Assembly (NCBI RefSeq): GCF_029543155.1
Contig: NZ_JARQXA010000005.1
Coordinates: 62,001 to 126,000 of the forward strand
Direction of reading: 5' to 3'
DNA: 64,000 nucleotides
Source: Sphingomonas sp. HITSZ_GF
GTDB lineage: Bacteria; Pseudomonadota; Alphaproteobacteria; Sphingomonadales; Sphingomonadaceae
The notes under the pieces are model-generated. The model had not been told where the DNA came from, ran no database searches, and worked only from the letters and a program-made list of their open reading frames with translations. The position numbers and the translations under genes were made by a program. Of this stretch, positions 8,648-16,614 are shown piece by piece (the first letter of the stretch is position 1; the number at the start of each line of letters is the position of its first letter).

Positions 8648-8851
8648 TCAGATATCGTCGCCGAGCGCGCCCTTCACCTTGCCGATGAACTGCTGGCCCT
8701 TGCCCTTCAGCTCCTGCGCGGCGCCTTCGGCCTCCAGCTTGTCGTCGGAGTGGGTGCGGTTGGGATCGTCGGCATCGCCCGCCATCGCCTGCTTGGCCTT
8801 GCCAACCATCTCGTTGACGTTGCCCTTGATCTTGTCGGTAAGTTCACCCAT
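8648..8851 (-). CDS. csbD: CsbD-family stress protein
   Basis: A small hydrophilic protein of 67 residues matching the CsbD family: it opens with DKIKGNVNEMVGKAKQAMAGD and ends QQFIGKVKGALGD, two related amphipathic helices. CsbD proteins accumulate in stationary phase and general stress; the molecular function is not known. AGGAG lies about 9 bases before the ATG (8851). An EcfG-type promoter (8914-8939) is visible upstream, which fits a general stress response gene, and a terminator-like hairpin follows. Confidence 0.93.
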   Translation of the reverse strand: MGELTDKIKGNVNEMVGKAKQAMAGDADDPNRTHSDDKLEAEGAAQELKGKGQQFIGKVKGALGDDI

Positions 8852-8913
8852 GATTCCAGTCTCCTAGCCGCGGATTGGCGCCTGACCGCGCTTGTGATCC
8901 GTTCGACTGAAAC

Positions 8914-8939
8914 AACGGTCCGCGCTGGAAATGGGTTCC
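8914..8939 (-). promoter_or_regulatory. EcfG-type general stress promoter for csbD
   Basis: On the minus strand GGAAC (8939-8935) and CGTT (8917-8914) are separated by exactly 17 bases. This matches the GGAAC-N16/17-CGTT consensus recognised by EcfG sigma factors in the alphaproteobacterial general stress response. It lies 62 bases upstream of the csbD start and overlaps the beginning of the divergent methyltransferase gene. Confidence 0.75.
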
Positions 8940-8942
8940 GTC

Positions 8943-9539
8943 ATGCCAGACCGGATTATCGAACATTATGAGCGACATGCGCATGCGTTCGATCATGCGC
9001 GGCGCAAGACGTTCGTCGAGCGGGCCTGGCTGGACCGTTTCCTGCTGGGCGTGGCCAGGGGGGCGCCGGTGCTCGACCTGGGCTGCGGCGCCGGCGAGCC
9101 GATCGCGCGCTATATCCATGATGCCGGGCATCCGATCACCGGGGTCGACGCTTCCGAAAAGATGATCGCGCTGTGCCGCACGCGCTTCCCGCGCGAGCAG
9201 TGGGTCGTGGCGGATATGCGCCGGGTGGCGCTCGACCGGCTCTATGGCGGGATCATCCTCTGGGACAGCGGCTTCCACTTGCCCGCCGACGACCAGCTTG
9301 CACTGATCGAGCGACTGGCGCCCTGGCTCGCGCCGGGCGGCGCGATGCTGTTCAATACCGGGCCCGGCCGCGGCACAGCGATGGGCGAGCAGTTCGGCGA
9401 GGAAATCTTCCACGCCAGCGCCGATCCGGCGGAGTACCGCGCGATATTCTCTCGAACCGGGCTGTTCGAGGTGGCGTACAAGCCCGAGGACCCGGGCGCG
9501 GGCGGGCGCTCGGTATGGCTGGTGCGGCGGCCGCATTAG
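8943..9539 (+). CDS. class I SAM-dependent methyltransferase
   Basis: A 198-residue Rossmann-fold methyltransferase. VLDLGCGAGEP is motif I binding S-adenosylmethionine, GVDASEKMIALCR is the acidic loop after strand 2, and VVADMRR is motif II/III; a short C-terminal sheet follows. The substrate cannot be told, but UbiE-like small-molecule methyltransferases are the nearest in appearance. Two in-frame ATGs are possible (8931 and 8943); I prefer 8943 because it leaves GGAAATGGG as a leader and clears the csbD promoter. It is divergent from csbD. Confidence 0.85.
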   Translation: MPDRIIEHYERHAHAFDHARRKTFVERAWLDRFLLGVARGAPVLDLGCGAGEPIARYIHDAGHPITGVDASEKMIALCRTRFPREQWVVADMRRVALDRLYGGIILWDSGFHLPADDQLALIERLAPWLAPGGAMLFNTGPGRGTAMGEQFGEEIFHASADPAEYRAIFSRTGLFEVAYKPEDPGAGGRSVWLVRRPH

Positions 9540-9563
9540 GCAGCGGCGCTTCCACCAACCCCT

Positions 9564-9651
9564 CGTCACCCTGAACTTGTTTCAGGGTCCAACGCGCCAC
9601 GAACGATATCCCTCGCGGTTCCTTGGATGCTGAAACAAGTTCAGCATGACG
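9564..9651. repeat. intergenic inverted repeat, family C (CTGAACTTGTTTCAG type)
   Basis: CGTCACCCTGAACTTGTTTC at the left faces an inverted counterpart (TGAAACAAGTTCAGCATGACG) at the right, with a ~35-base centre. It lies between the converging methyltransferase and hydrolase genes. A half copy of a related unit (CGTCACTCCGGACTTGTTCC) is at 45394-45420. It probably forms a hairpin that serves both strands as a terminator. Confidence 0.8.
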
Positions 9652-9657
9652 GGCGAA

Positions 9658-10419
9658 CTAGGGCGCCACCTTCCCCAGAAACGCGATCACCGCGGCCCAT
9701 ACCGGCTCGGCCCCATCCTTGTTCTTCGCGCGCAGCAGCGTGGAGGAACCATGCACCCCGCCCTGCTTGGGCACGAACTGCTCCTTCTCGCCGGGCACCG
9801 CATCGAGGATGACGCGGGTGTCGTCGATCTCGTGCCCCTCCTGCGCGGAGGTGGCGAACACCGGCGCCTTCACCTTGGCGGCCGCCTTGGCCACCAGCGT
9901 CTTGTCGTCGAAATATTCGCCCGGCGAGAAGGCCATCACTGCCTTCACCGCGCCGGGATGCTCGGCAGCGAGCAGGAACACCAGCGAGGCCGAATAGCTG
10001 CTTCCCCACAGGATCACCGGCAGCTTCTTCGTCTCCGCCCAGGCGAGCGCCGCCTCGAGGTCCTGCTTCGCGACGAGATAGTCGGCCGGCTTGCCCAGCG
10101 CCTTCACCGTCTCGTTGTCGCCGAACAGGTCGCCGCCGGCGCGCTGGTCGATCCGCAGCGAGGCATAGCCCCAGGTCGCGAGCCGGGGCGCGATCGTGGC
10201 ATATTCGTCCTTGCCCGATCCCGCCTGGTGGAAGAGCAGGATCAGCGCCTTGGGCTTCTCCACCCCCGTATATACGCCGAAGACTTTCGCGCCGTCCGCC
10301 GCGGTGAGCGCAACCGGCTCGGCCGAGATCGCCCGCGTCTCCTTGGGCACATTGGCAGGCTTGGGATGGCAGGCCGACAGCGAAAGCAGCGCCAGCGCGG
10401 CGGCGGCTGCCGCGCGCAT
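9658..10419 (-). CDS. alpha/beta-hydrolase lipoprotein (dienelactone hydrolase-like)
   Basis: A 253-residue lipoprotein: short signal peptide with lipobox LSAC (Cys17). The alpha/beta-hydrolase domain has ILLFHQAGSGKDEY (oxyanion region), the nucleophile elbow WGSSYSA (Ser in G-x-S-x-S, a variant of GxSxG), and GGVHGSS with the probable catalytic His near the end. It probably hydrolyses an ester or peptide-like substrate in the periplasm. It overlaps thiSG by one base (TGATG), so the two are cotranscribed, but no metabolic link to thiamin is evident. Confidence 0.8.
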   Translation of the reverse strand: MRAAAAAALALLSLSACHPKPANVPKETRAISAEPVALTAADGAKVFGVYTGVEKPKALILLFHQAGSGKDEYATIAPRLATWGYASLRIDQRAGGDLFGDNETVKALGKPADYLVAKQDLEAALAWAETKKLPVILWGSSYSASLVFLLAAEHPGAVKAVMAFSPGEYFDDKTLVAKAAAKVKAPVFATSAQEGHEIDDTRVILDAVPGEKEQFVPKQGGVHGSSTLLRAKNKDGAEPVWAAVIAFLGKVAP

Positions 10420-11423
10420 CAGATCAGCCCCGCCAACGGGCTCGACGGATCGGCGTAGCGGCGCTTGGCCATCCGCCCGGCGCGATAGGAGAGCCGCCCG
10501 GCCTCCACCGCCGCCTTCATCGCCGCCGCCATCATCACCGGGTCCTTGGCCTCGGCGATCGCGGTGTTCATCAGGATGCCGTCACAGCCAAGCTCCATGC
10601 CCACCGCCGCGTCGCTCGCCGAACCGACCCCGGCATCGACCAGCACCGGCACCTTGGCCCCTTCGACGATCAGCCGGATCGTCACCTGGTTCTGGATGCC
10701 CAGCCCCGAGCCGATCGGCGCGCCCAGCGGCATGATCGCCACTGCGCCGGCATCCTCGAGCCGCCTGGCGGCGATCGGATCGTCGACGCAATAGACCATC
10801 GGCTTGAAGCCTTCGTTGGCGAGAATTTCCGTGGCACGAAGAGTCTCGACCATGTCGGGGTAGAGCGTCCGCGCCTCGCCGAGCACTTCGAGCTTCACCA
10901 GCTCCCAGCCGCCCGCCTCGCGCGCGAGGCGCAGCGTGCGGATCGCCGACTCGGCGTCGAAGCAGCCGGCGGTGTTGGGCAGGTAGGTGATCTTCTTCGG
11001 GTCGATATAGTCGGTGAGCATCGGCGCCTTGGGATCGCTGACGTTCACGCGCCGGACGGCAACCGTGACGATCTCCGCGCCCGAAGCGGCGACCGCGGCG
11101 GCGTTTTGCTCGAAGTCCTTGTACTTGCCGGTGCCGACGATCAGCCGCGAGCGGAAGGTCTTGCCCGCAACGGTCCATGTGTCCTCATCCACCGGGCCGC
11201 CATGGTCGCCGCCTCCGACGAAATGGACGATCTCCAGCTCGTCGCCGTCCTCGACCATCACCTGGTCGAGCGTCGAGCGCGGCACGACCTCGAGGTTGCG
11301 CTCCACCGCCAGCTTTGCGGGCACCAGCCCCAGTTCCTCGGCGAGCTGGGCGATGGTCAGGCCGGCCGTCACCCGCTTGTGCTCGCCGTTAACGGTGATG
11401 GAAACGGTGCCGTCGCTGTGCAT
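10419..11423 (-). CDS. thiSG: ThiS-ThiG fusion: sulfur carrier and thiazole synthase
   Basis: One 334-residue protein with two thiamin-pathway parts. Residues 1 to about 72 are a ubiquitin-like ThiS ending in VHFVGGG; the rest, from about 82, is ThiG, the TIM-barrel thiazole synthase. ThiG shows [11 protein letters not shown] with the Schiff-base lysine, [22 protein letters not shown], and [11 protein letters not shown] for phosphate binding. ThiG builds the thiazole phosphate from deoxyxylulose phosphate, dehydroglycine and sulfur delivered by ThiS thiocarboxylate. Here the ThiS glycines are internal, so cleavage or an altered mechanism is implied. The ATG at 11423 (MHSDGTVS) is the natural beginning; the frame is open further upstream but antisense to aroQ. 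No TPP riboswitch is seen in the 81-base upstream gap. Confidence 0.93.
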   Translation of the reverse strand: MHSDGTVSITVNGEHKRVTAGLTIAQLAEELGLVPAKLAVERNLEVVPRSTLDQVMVEDGDELEIVHFVGGGDHGGPVDEDTWTVAGKTFRSRLIVGTGKYKDFEQNAAAVAASGAEIVTVAVRRVNVSDPKAPMLTDYIDPKKITYLPNTAGCFDAESAIRTLRLAREAGGWELVKLEVLGEARTLYPDMVETLRATEILANEGFKPMVYCVDDPIAARRLEDAGAVAIMPLGAPIGSGLGIQNQVTIRLIVEGAKVPVLVDAGVGSASDAAVGMELGCDGILMNTAIAEAKDPVMMAAAMKAAVEAGRLSYRAGRMAKRRYADPSSPLAGLI

Positions 11424-11504
11424 GAACTGTCCTTGGATATTTGATCGGGAGCGCGGGCTCATATAGGGAAGCCGCTCCCGCGCCCGCAACCGAAAGGCTT
11501 GGCC

Positions 11505-11939
11505 TTGGCCGATACGATCTACGTCCTCAACGGTCCCAACCTCAATCTGCTGGGACTGCGCGAGCCGGAGATCTACGGTTCGGACACGCTCGACGACATT
11601 GCCGGGCGCCTGGAAGACCGGGCGAAGGAGCTGGGGCTCGAGATCGACCTTCGCCAGTCGAATCACGAAGGCCATCTGGTCGACTGGCTGCACGAGGCTC
11701 AGGCGCGCGGCGCGAAGGCGGTGCTGCTCAATGCGGGTGCGTTCACCCATACCAGCCTGGCGCTCTACGACGCGATCCGTTCGATCAAGACGCCGGTAAT
11801 CGAAGTACATCTCTCCAACCCGCTCGCGCGGGAGGAGTTTCGCCACCACAGCTATGTCGGCATGGCCGCCAAGGGAACCATCGCCGGTTTCGGGGCGCTA
11901 TCCTACATGCTTGCGCTTGAAGCCGCCGCGCTCCTCTGA
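11505..11939 (+). CDS. aroQ: type II 3-dehydroquinate dehydratase
   Basis: Catalyses dehydration of 3-dehydroquinate to 3-dehydroshikimate, step three of the shikimate pathway. The 144-residue product has the family motifs [18 protein letters not shown] with the catalytic tyrosine, [12 protein letters not shown], and NAGAFTHTS, followed by HLSNP. No ATG is available: TTG at 11505 has AAAGG 8 bases upstream and is preferred over TTG at 11499, which is too close to it. It is followed by accB and accC, a common alphaproteobacterial arrangement. Confidence 0.93.
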   Translation: MADTIYVLNGPNLNLLGLREPEIYGSDTLDDIAGRLEDRAKELGLEIDLRQSNHEGHLVDWLHEAQARGAKAVLLNAGAFTHTSLALYDAIRSIKTPVIEVHLSNPLAREEFRHHSYVGMAAKGTIAGFGALSYMLALEAAALL

Positions 11940-11973
11940 CAAAGGGCGCGGTTTCATCGGAAGACGAGATCAA

Positions 11974-12465
11974 ATGGCAGATAAGAACGACAAGACGGGC
12001 GCCATGCAGGTTGATATCGACCTGGTGCGGCAGCTCGCCGCCGTGCTGGACGACACCAACCTTACCGAAATCGAAGTCGAGGACGGTGATCGCAAGGTGC
12101 GCGTCGCGCGCACCGTGCAGGTAACCCAGAACGTGTTGGGGGGCGCTCCCGTGATGGCAGCCCCTGCGGCTGCCCCGGTAGCAGCGCCCGCAGCAGCCGC
12201 TCCGGCCGCCGAGCCTGCGCCTGCCGCCGCGCTCAACGCCGTCAAGTCGCCGATGGTCGGCACCGTCTATCTGGCGCCGAACCCCGAGGCGGCGAACTTC
12301 GTCGCGGTCGGCCAGGCGGTGAAGGCCGGCGACACGCTGCTGATCATCGAGGCGATGAAGGTGATGAACCCGATCCACGCCACTTCGGCCGGCACGGTCA
12401 AGGCGATCCTGGTCGACAACGGCCAGCCGGTCGAGTTCGACCAGCCCCTCGTCGTCGTCGAATGA
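11974..12465 (+). CDS. accB: biotin carboxyl carrier protein of acetyl-CoA carboxylase
   Basis: Carries biotin between the biotin carboxylase (AccC) and carboxyltransferase halves of acetyl-CoA carboxylase, the first committed step of fatty acid synthesis. The 163-residue protein has an N-terminal dimerisation helix, an Ala/Pro-rich flexible linker (about 55-88) and a C-terminal biotinyl domain with EAMKVMN, biotin on Lys129. The start [14 protein letters not shown] at 11974 is preceded by GGAAGACGAG. It lies 34 bases after aroQ and upstream of accC with a repeat between. Confidence 0.95.
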   Translation: MADKNDKTGAMQVDIDLVRQLAAVLDDTNLTEIEVEDGDRKVRVARTVQVTQNVLGGAPVMAAPAAAPVAAPAAAAPAAEPAPAAALNAVKSPMVGTVYLAPNPEAANFVAVGQAVKAGDTLLIIEAMKVMNPIHATSAGTVKAILVDNGQPVEFDQPLVVVE

Positions 12466-12473
12466 CCCCTCCC

Positions 12474-12560
12474 CCGTTCGCCCTGAGCTTGTCGAAGGGC
12501 GCGGTTCCGCGAGCGATACGCCGTGGGAGAGCCGTGCTTCGACAAGCTCAGCACGAACGG
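12474..12560. repeat. intergenic inverted repeat, family B (CGACAAGCTCAG type)
   Basis: CCGTTCGCCCTGAGCTTGTC at the left faces GACAAGCTCAGCACGAACGG at the right, with a ~40-base centre; a second copy is at 13955-14030. This copy lies inside the accB-accC operon, where it probably folds in the mRNA and could protect or attenuate it. Confidence 0.85.
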
Positions 12561-12591
12561 ACTCTTTTGGCCTCGGCCGGAATAGCGAACC

Positions 12592-13947
12592 ATGCCTGAA
12601 ATTAAGAAGCTCCTGATCGCCAATCGCGGCGAGATCGCGCTGCGCATCCACCGTGCCTGCCACGAGATGGGCATCAAGACCGTCGCGGTGCACTCCACCG
12701 CCGATTCGGACGCGATGCACGTCCGCCTCGCCGACGAGGCGATCTGCATCGGGCCGCCGGCGGCGGGCGAGAGCTATCTGAAGATCGACCGGATCATCGC
12801 CGCAGCGGAGATTTCGGGCGCGGATGCGATCCACCCGGGGTACGGCTTCCTCTCGGAGAACGCCAAGTTCGCCGAGATCGTCGAGGCGCACGGGATCATC
12901 TTCGTCGGGCCCAAGCCCGAGCATATCCGCACGATGGGCGACAAGATCGAGGCGAAGCGCACCGCCGGTGCACTCGGCCTGCCGCTCGTCCCCGGCTCGG
13001 ACGGCGCGATCAGCGATGTCGAGGAAGCCAAGAAGATCGCCGAGGCCGCGGGCTATCCGGTGATCATCAAGGCCGCATCGGGCGGCGGCGGCCGCGGCAT
13101 GAAGGTGGTCAACAACCCCGCCGACCTCGAAGCGCAGATGCTCCAGGCAGGCAGCGAGGCCAAGGCAGCGTTCGGCGACGCCACCGTCTATCTCGAAAAG
13201 TATCTCGGCAACCCGCGCCATATCGAGGTGCAGGTGTTCGGCGACGGCAATGGCAACGCCATCCATCTGGGCGAGCGCGACTGCTCGCTCCAGCGCCGCC
13301 ACCAGAAGGTGCTCGAGGAAGCCCCCTCCCCGGTACTCTCCGCCGAGGAGCGCAACCGCATCGGCGGCATCTGCGCAAAGGCGATGGCCGATATGGGCTA
13401 TCGCGGCGCCGGCACGATCGAATTCCTGTGGGAAGACGGCGAGTTCTACTTCATCGAGATGAACACGCGTCTGCAGGTCGAGCATCCGGTGACCGAGGCG
13501 ATCACCGGCCTCGACCTCGTCCGCGAGCAGATCCGCGTCGCCGAGGGGCACGGCCTGACGCTGCGCCAGGAGGACGTGGTCTTCCGCGGCCATGCGATCG
13601 AGTGCCGCATCAACGCCGAGGATCCGCGCACCTTCGCTCCCTCGCCGGGTCTGGTGAAGGGCTATCACGCGCCGGGCGGCATGAACGTCCGCGTCGATTC
13701 GGGGCTCTACGCCGGCTACAAGGTGCCGCCCTATTACGACTCGATGATCGCCAAGCTGATCGTCTATGGCACCACCCGCCAGGGCGCGCTTCGCCGCCTG
13801 CGCCGGGCGCTGGAGGAGTTCGTGATCGACGGGATGAAGACCACCATCCCGCTCCACCAGGCGCTGCTCGACGATCCCGACTTCCAGAAGGGCGACTATA
13901 CGATCAAGTGGCTTGAGGAGTGGCTGGCCCGACAGGACGAGGCCTGA
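12592..13947 (+). CDS. accC: biotin carboxylase subunit of acetyl-CoA carboxylase
   Basis: ATP-dependent carboxylation of biotin on AccB using bicarbonate. The 451-residue protein has the ATP-grasp layout: [12 protein letters not shown] at the N-terminus, [15 protein letters not shown], the glycine-rich lid [28 protein letters not shown], and [14 protein letters not shown] for metal and substrate binding. The length is typical (about 450). It is the third gene of aroQ-accB-accC, 126 bases after accB. The carboxyltransferase genes accA and accD are not in this window. Confidence 0.97.
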   Translation: MPEIKKLLIANRGEIALRIHRACHEMGIKTVAVHSTADSDAMHVRLADEAICIGPPAAGESYLKIDRIIAAAEISGADAIHPGYGFLSENAKFAEIVEAHGIIFVGPKPEHIRTMGDKIEAKRTAGALGLPLVPGSDGAISDVEEAKKIAEAAGYPVIIKAASGGGGRGMKVVNNPADLEAQMLQAGSEAKAAFGDATVYLEKYLGNPRHIEVQVFGDGNGNAIHLGERDCSLQRRHQKVLEEAPSPVLSAEERNRIGGICAKAMADMGYRGAGTIEFLWEDGEFYFIEMNTRLQVEHPVTEAITGLDLVREQIRVAEGHGLTLRQEDVVFRGHAIECRINAEDPRTFAPSPGLVKGYHAPGGMNVRVDSGLYAGYKVPPYYDSMIAKLIVYGTTRQGALRRLRRALEEFVIDGMKTTIPLHQALLDDPDFQKGDYTIKWLEEWLARQDEA

Positions 13948-13954
13948 CACTCCT

Positions 13955-14030
13955 CCGTTCGCCCTGAGCCTGTCGAAGGGCCGTTTTTCTTCGGAGCAGG
14001 ACGGTGCTTCGACAAGCTCAGCACGAACGG
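13955..14030. repeat. intergenic inverted repeat, family B, second copy
   Basis: Same unit as at 12474-12560: CCGTTCGCCCTGAGCCTGTC (one base different) faces GACAAGCTCAGCACGAACGG. It fills the gap between accC and arsC and ends 6 bases before the arsC start, so it could influence translation of arsC. Confidence 0.85.
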
Positions 14031-14036
14031 TTGGAT

Positions 14037-14375
14037 ATGAAAGCCACGATCTACCACAATCCCCGCTGCTCCAAGTCGCGAGAGGCGCTGGCGATCCTGA
14101 ACGAGGCGCCGGGCGTCGAGGTCGAGGTGGTCGAGTATCTCAAGACCCCGCCGAGCCGCGAGACGCTGAAGGATCTCTACGCCCGCGCCGGCATGACCGC
14201 GCGCGAAGGCCTGCGCATCGCCGAGGATGCCGCCAAGCCGCTCAAAGGCGCCGATGACGAGGCGATCCTCGACGCGATGGCGGCGAATCCGATCCTGATC
14301 GAGCGCCCCCTGGTGGTCACCGAAAAGGGCGTCCGGCTCGGCCGCCCGCCCGAAAAGATCCGCGAAATCCTCTGA
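14037..14375 (+). CDS. arsC: ArsC-family arsenate reductase (glutaredoxin-dependent)
   Basis: A 112-residue thioredoxin-fold protein of the ArsC family. IYHNPRCSKSREAL carries the catalytic Cys11, and NPILIERPLVVTEKGVRLGRP near the end is the family signature with the substrate-binding arginines. It would reduce arsenate to arsenite using glutathione and glutaredoxin. There is no arsR, arsB or acr3 gene nearby, so a housekeeping role is possible. The true start is ATG 14037 (MKATIYHNP); codons upstream belong to the repeat. Confidence 0.88.
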   Translation: MKATIYHNPRCSKSREALAILNEAPGVEVEVVEYLKTPPSRETLKDLYARAGMTAREGLRIAEDAAKPLKGADDEAILDAMAANPILIERPLVVTEKGVRLGRPPEKIREIL

Positions 14376-14541
14376 TCCGCGCGCGGCATTACCCGATTTG
14401 ACGGTTCCACCGTCTCGGTAACCCGAAAATTAACGTTCGTACCCGTAACAATCCCCCTCGAAAGGGTGGGAAAATGCGGGAGAGAGTCGAGATCGGGAAG
14501 CGTCGCGCCGGCACACGCCGTCGAATCGCGGGGCGGCACGC

Positions 14542-15624
14542 ATGAACGCCCCTGTCTCGCTTCACTCGCAGCTCGATCGCCTCACCGCCTGGTTCCGCCG
14601 CAGCGACGACACCGTGCCCGATCGCAGCGCGCTGCACCGGCTGCGCTACGAGCAGATCGGCAGCTTCCTGTTCGAGCATGGCCTCGAGCCCAGCACTACC
14701 AATTTCGATTTCGCCGGCCGCTTCCTGGAAGGGCGCGAATCTGCGCTGGTCGGTGCGGCCGAGGCATTGCTCGCCACCAAGGGGCGGCTGACCGATCGCG
14801 ATGTCGAGCGGATCGTCGAGCGCTGCGCGCCCACCGACACGTCAGACAAGCTCGAAAAGCTCACGCGCCTGCTCGAGGCCAAGGTCGCCGAATGCCTGGG
14901 CGCGGTCGGCGATGCCTCGGCTTCGACCAGCGCCTATTCGACTGCGCTGGGCGAAGCCGCGGGGCAGCTGGAAAGCGAGCCGGGCGAAGCCTATCGCCGC
15001 CTGCTCGAAGTCACGCTCGAGGTCGCCGAAACCACCCGCCGGATCGGCGGCCGGCTCGAGAGCACGCGCGAGGACACGAAGCGCCTGCGCGCCGATCTCG
15101 ATCGCGCGGTGCGCGCAGCCGAGGAGGATCACCTCACCGGCCTGCCCAATCGCCGCGGCTTCTTCGCCCGGATGGAAGAGACGCTGGCACGCCCCAATGC
15201 CGCGCCCTTCGCCCTGGCGTTGTGCGACATCGACAATTTCAAGGCGATCAACGATCGTCACGGCCATCACACCGGCGACCGGGTGCTGCGCTTCGTCGGA
15301 CGGACGCTGCGCGAATTCCTGGGCCGCCGGGTGATGGTCGCCCGTTACGGCGGCGAGGAATTCGTCTGCCTGTTCGAAGGCAGCGATGCCGAGGATGCCG
15401 CAGAATCGCTCGACGCCTGCCGCACCCAGCTGCGCGATCGCCTGCTGCGCGACCAGACCACCAACCTGCCGATCGGCCGGATCAGCTTCTCCGCTGGCGT
15501 GACCACCGTTGCCGGCGATGCCGGCGAGGCACTGCGCATCGCCGACGAGCTGCTCTATGCCGCCAAGCACGCCGGCAAGGATCAGGTGGTGACCTCGGTG
15601 CCGCCGGTGGCCTCGGCGGCGTAG
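14542..15624 (+). CDS. diguanylate cyclase (GGDEF domain) with novel N-terminal region
   Basis: A 360-residue cytoplasmic protein. The C-terminal GGDEF domain (about 195-350) has DHLTGLPNRRGF, the metal-binding CDIDNFKAIND, the signature YGGEEF, and ADELLYAAKHAGKD, so it should be active in making cyclic di-GMP from GTP. The inhibitory RxxD site is absent (GRRV at that position). The N-terminal ~190 residues are helical, without membrane segments or a recognised sensor; a heptad-like helix (RRIGGRLESTREDTKRLRADLDRAV) links to the cyclase. The input signal is unknown. Confidence 0.9.
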   Translation: MNAPVSLHSQLDRLTAWFRRSDDTVPDRSALHRLRYEQIGSFLFEHGLEPSTTNFDFAGRFLEGRESALVGAAEALLATKGRLTDRDVERIVERCAPTDTSDKLEKLTRLLEAKVAECLGAVGDASASTSAYSTALGEAAGQLESEPGEAYRRLLEVTLEVAETTRRIGGRLESTREDTKRLRADLDRAVRAAEEDHLTGLPNRRGFFARMEETLARPNAAPFALALCDIDNFKAINDRHGHHTGDRVLRFVGRTLREFLGRRVMVARYGGEEFVCLFEGSDAEDAAESLDACRTQLRDRLLRDQTTNLPIGRISFSAGVTTVAGDAGEALRIADELLYAAKHAGKDQVVTSVPPVASAA

Positions 15625-15718
15625 GCTTCGTCATCGCGGCGAAAGCCGGGATGATGAACGGCTATCTCGCTCTCATATCCACAAGATCGGTCAGAGGTAT
15701 TTTGCCGCCAGCCGAATT

Positions 15719-15854
15719 GAAATCCTCCCCCGGAGGGGGAGGGGGACCAGCGAAGCTGGTGGAGGGGGCTTGCCGCAGGCGGTACCGCTCGTGGCGCGCC
15801 CTCTCCACCACCGCCTGCGGCGGCGGTCCCCCTCTCCCTCCGGGAGAGGATTTT
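15719..15854. repeat. long intergenic inverted repeat, family D (CCTCCCCC/GGGGGAGG type)
   Basis: AAATCCTCCCCCGGAGGGGG at the left and CCTCTCCCTCCGGGAGAGGA at the right face each other; nested inside are GACCAGCGAAGCTGG/GGTGGAGGG and CCCTCTCCACCACCGCC parts. A related copy lies at 43530-43677. A degenerate half copy of family A is just to the left (15630-15654). The element fills the gap between two converging genes. Confidence 0.8.
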
Positions 15855-15857
15855 GGG

Positions 15858-16346
15858 TCAGTCCCGCTTCAGATGCGTGATGTCCTGCTTCAACCCGTAG
15901 AGATAGGCAGCCTTGCCGTCGCGGACTTCGACATCGGCGGTCACGCGCATCCAGCGCGCCTCGCCATCCGGGCGGCGAATCTGGGCATCGAAGGTGAAGC
16001 TGCCGCAGGTGGCGATCGCCTCGTCCCGCAGCCGCTTGAGTTCGGCCTGCGATTCGGGCGTGTACATCGCCACGGTGTCGTCGCGGCGCAGCGGCTCGTC
16101 GGGGGAAAGGCCGAAAATCTCGAACACGCCGGGGGTCCAGCGCAGCGAATCGTCAGACAGGTCGCATTCCCAGGCGGCAGGCATCGGTGCGAGCACCGCA
16201 GGGGTGCAATCGGGCACCACGCCCAGTCCGTTCGCCCAGCCCATCGGCACCCGCCCAACCGAAGGCTCGCCGACCTTATCAATCCAGTGACGCGACACGT
16301 TGCGGCCCTTGGTTTTACCAACTGCGTGCCTTGCTACGCTTATCAT
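15858..16346 (-). CDS. PAS-domain protein without output domain
   Basis: A 162-residue protein (start ATG at 16346 preferred; ATG 16403 is also possible). From about residue 55 it is one PAS domain: WECDLSDDSLRWTPGVFEIFGLSPDEPLRRDD, a central FDAQIRRPDGEARWMRVTADV and the PAC end AYLYGLKQDITHLKRD. No kinase, GGDEF or DNA-binding part follows, so it may regulate a partner by direct contact or be a sensor remnant. The N-terminal ~50 residues are basic and not recognised. The ligand is unknown. Confidence 0.75.
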   Translation of the reverse strand: MISVARHAVGKTKGRNVSRHWIDKVGEPSVGRVPMGWANGLGVVPDCTPAVLAPMPAAWECDLSDDSLRWTPGVFEIFGLSPDEPLRRDDTVAMYTPESQAELKRLRDEAIATCGSFTFDAQIRRPDGEARWMRVTADVEVRDGKAAYLYGLKQDITHLKRD

Positions 16347-16577
16347 GGTTAATGTCCAGTAGCCGAAACGGCGACGATTCAGTCTTTTAATGTAGGATTC
16401 CATCTGCTTGGCTCTGCATGATGCCGATCGCGCCGCGCTCTCCCGCCACCCCCACCGCCGGTCGCCGGACCGCCCCTCCCGCGCGCGTGGATGTGGCGAC
16501 CTTTGGGACTTTCCCCGCCCCGCACCCGCGTAAACGAGACAACGGAGTCAACATTTTCGCCGCTCCCCCGCTCGGGG

Positions 16578-16606
16578 GTGACGAGGGCAAAAGCCGCCGC
16601 TATGGG
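16578..16606 (+). promoter_or_regulatory. promoter-like sequence for purL (possibly leaderless mRNA)
   Basis: GTGACG (16578-16583) and TATGGG (16601-16606) are 17 bases apart. The ATG of purL follows only 8 bases after the -10-like box, so transcription would begin at or next to the start codon. The same pattern (GTGACA-N17-TATGGG) precedes rplO. Confidence 0.5.
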
Positions 16607-16614
16607 CTCGTCGC

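Noticed and set aside
11424..11504. TPP riboswitch upstream of thiSG
   Set aside because: The gap is only about 80 bases and lacks the conserved CUGAGA-type core; nothing supports it.
10419..11849. Longer N-terminus for the ThiS-ThiG fusion starting upstream in aroQ
   Set aside because: The extra ~140 residues are antisense to aroQ; ThiS begins naturally at ATG 11423.
11785..13950. Long open frame on the minus strand opposite accB-accC
   Set aside because: Shadow of two certain genes; the translated sequence has no domain and reads straight through a repeat element.
12474..14030. Peptide-like reading of the family B repeats (recurring RAELVEARLSH and RQAQHERL-type strings)
   Set aside because: The strings come from the repeat DNA read in frame and occur in intergenic gaps; they are not part of real genes.
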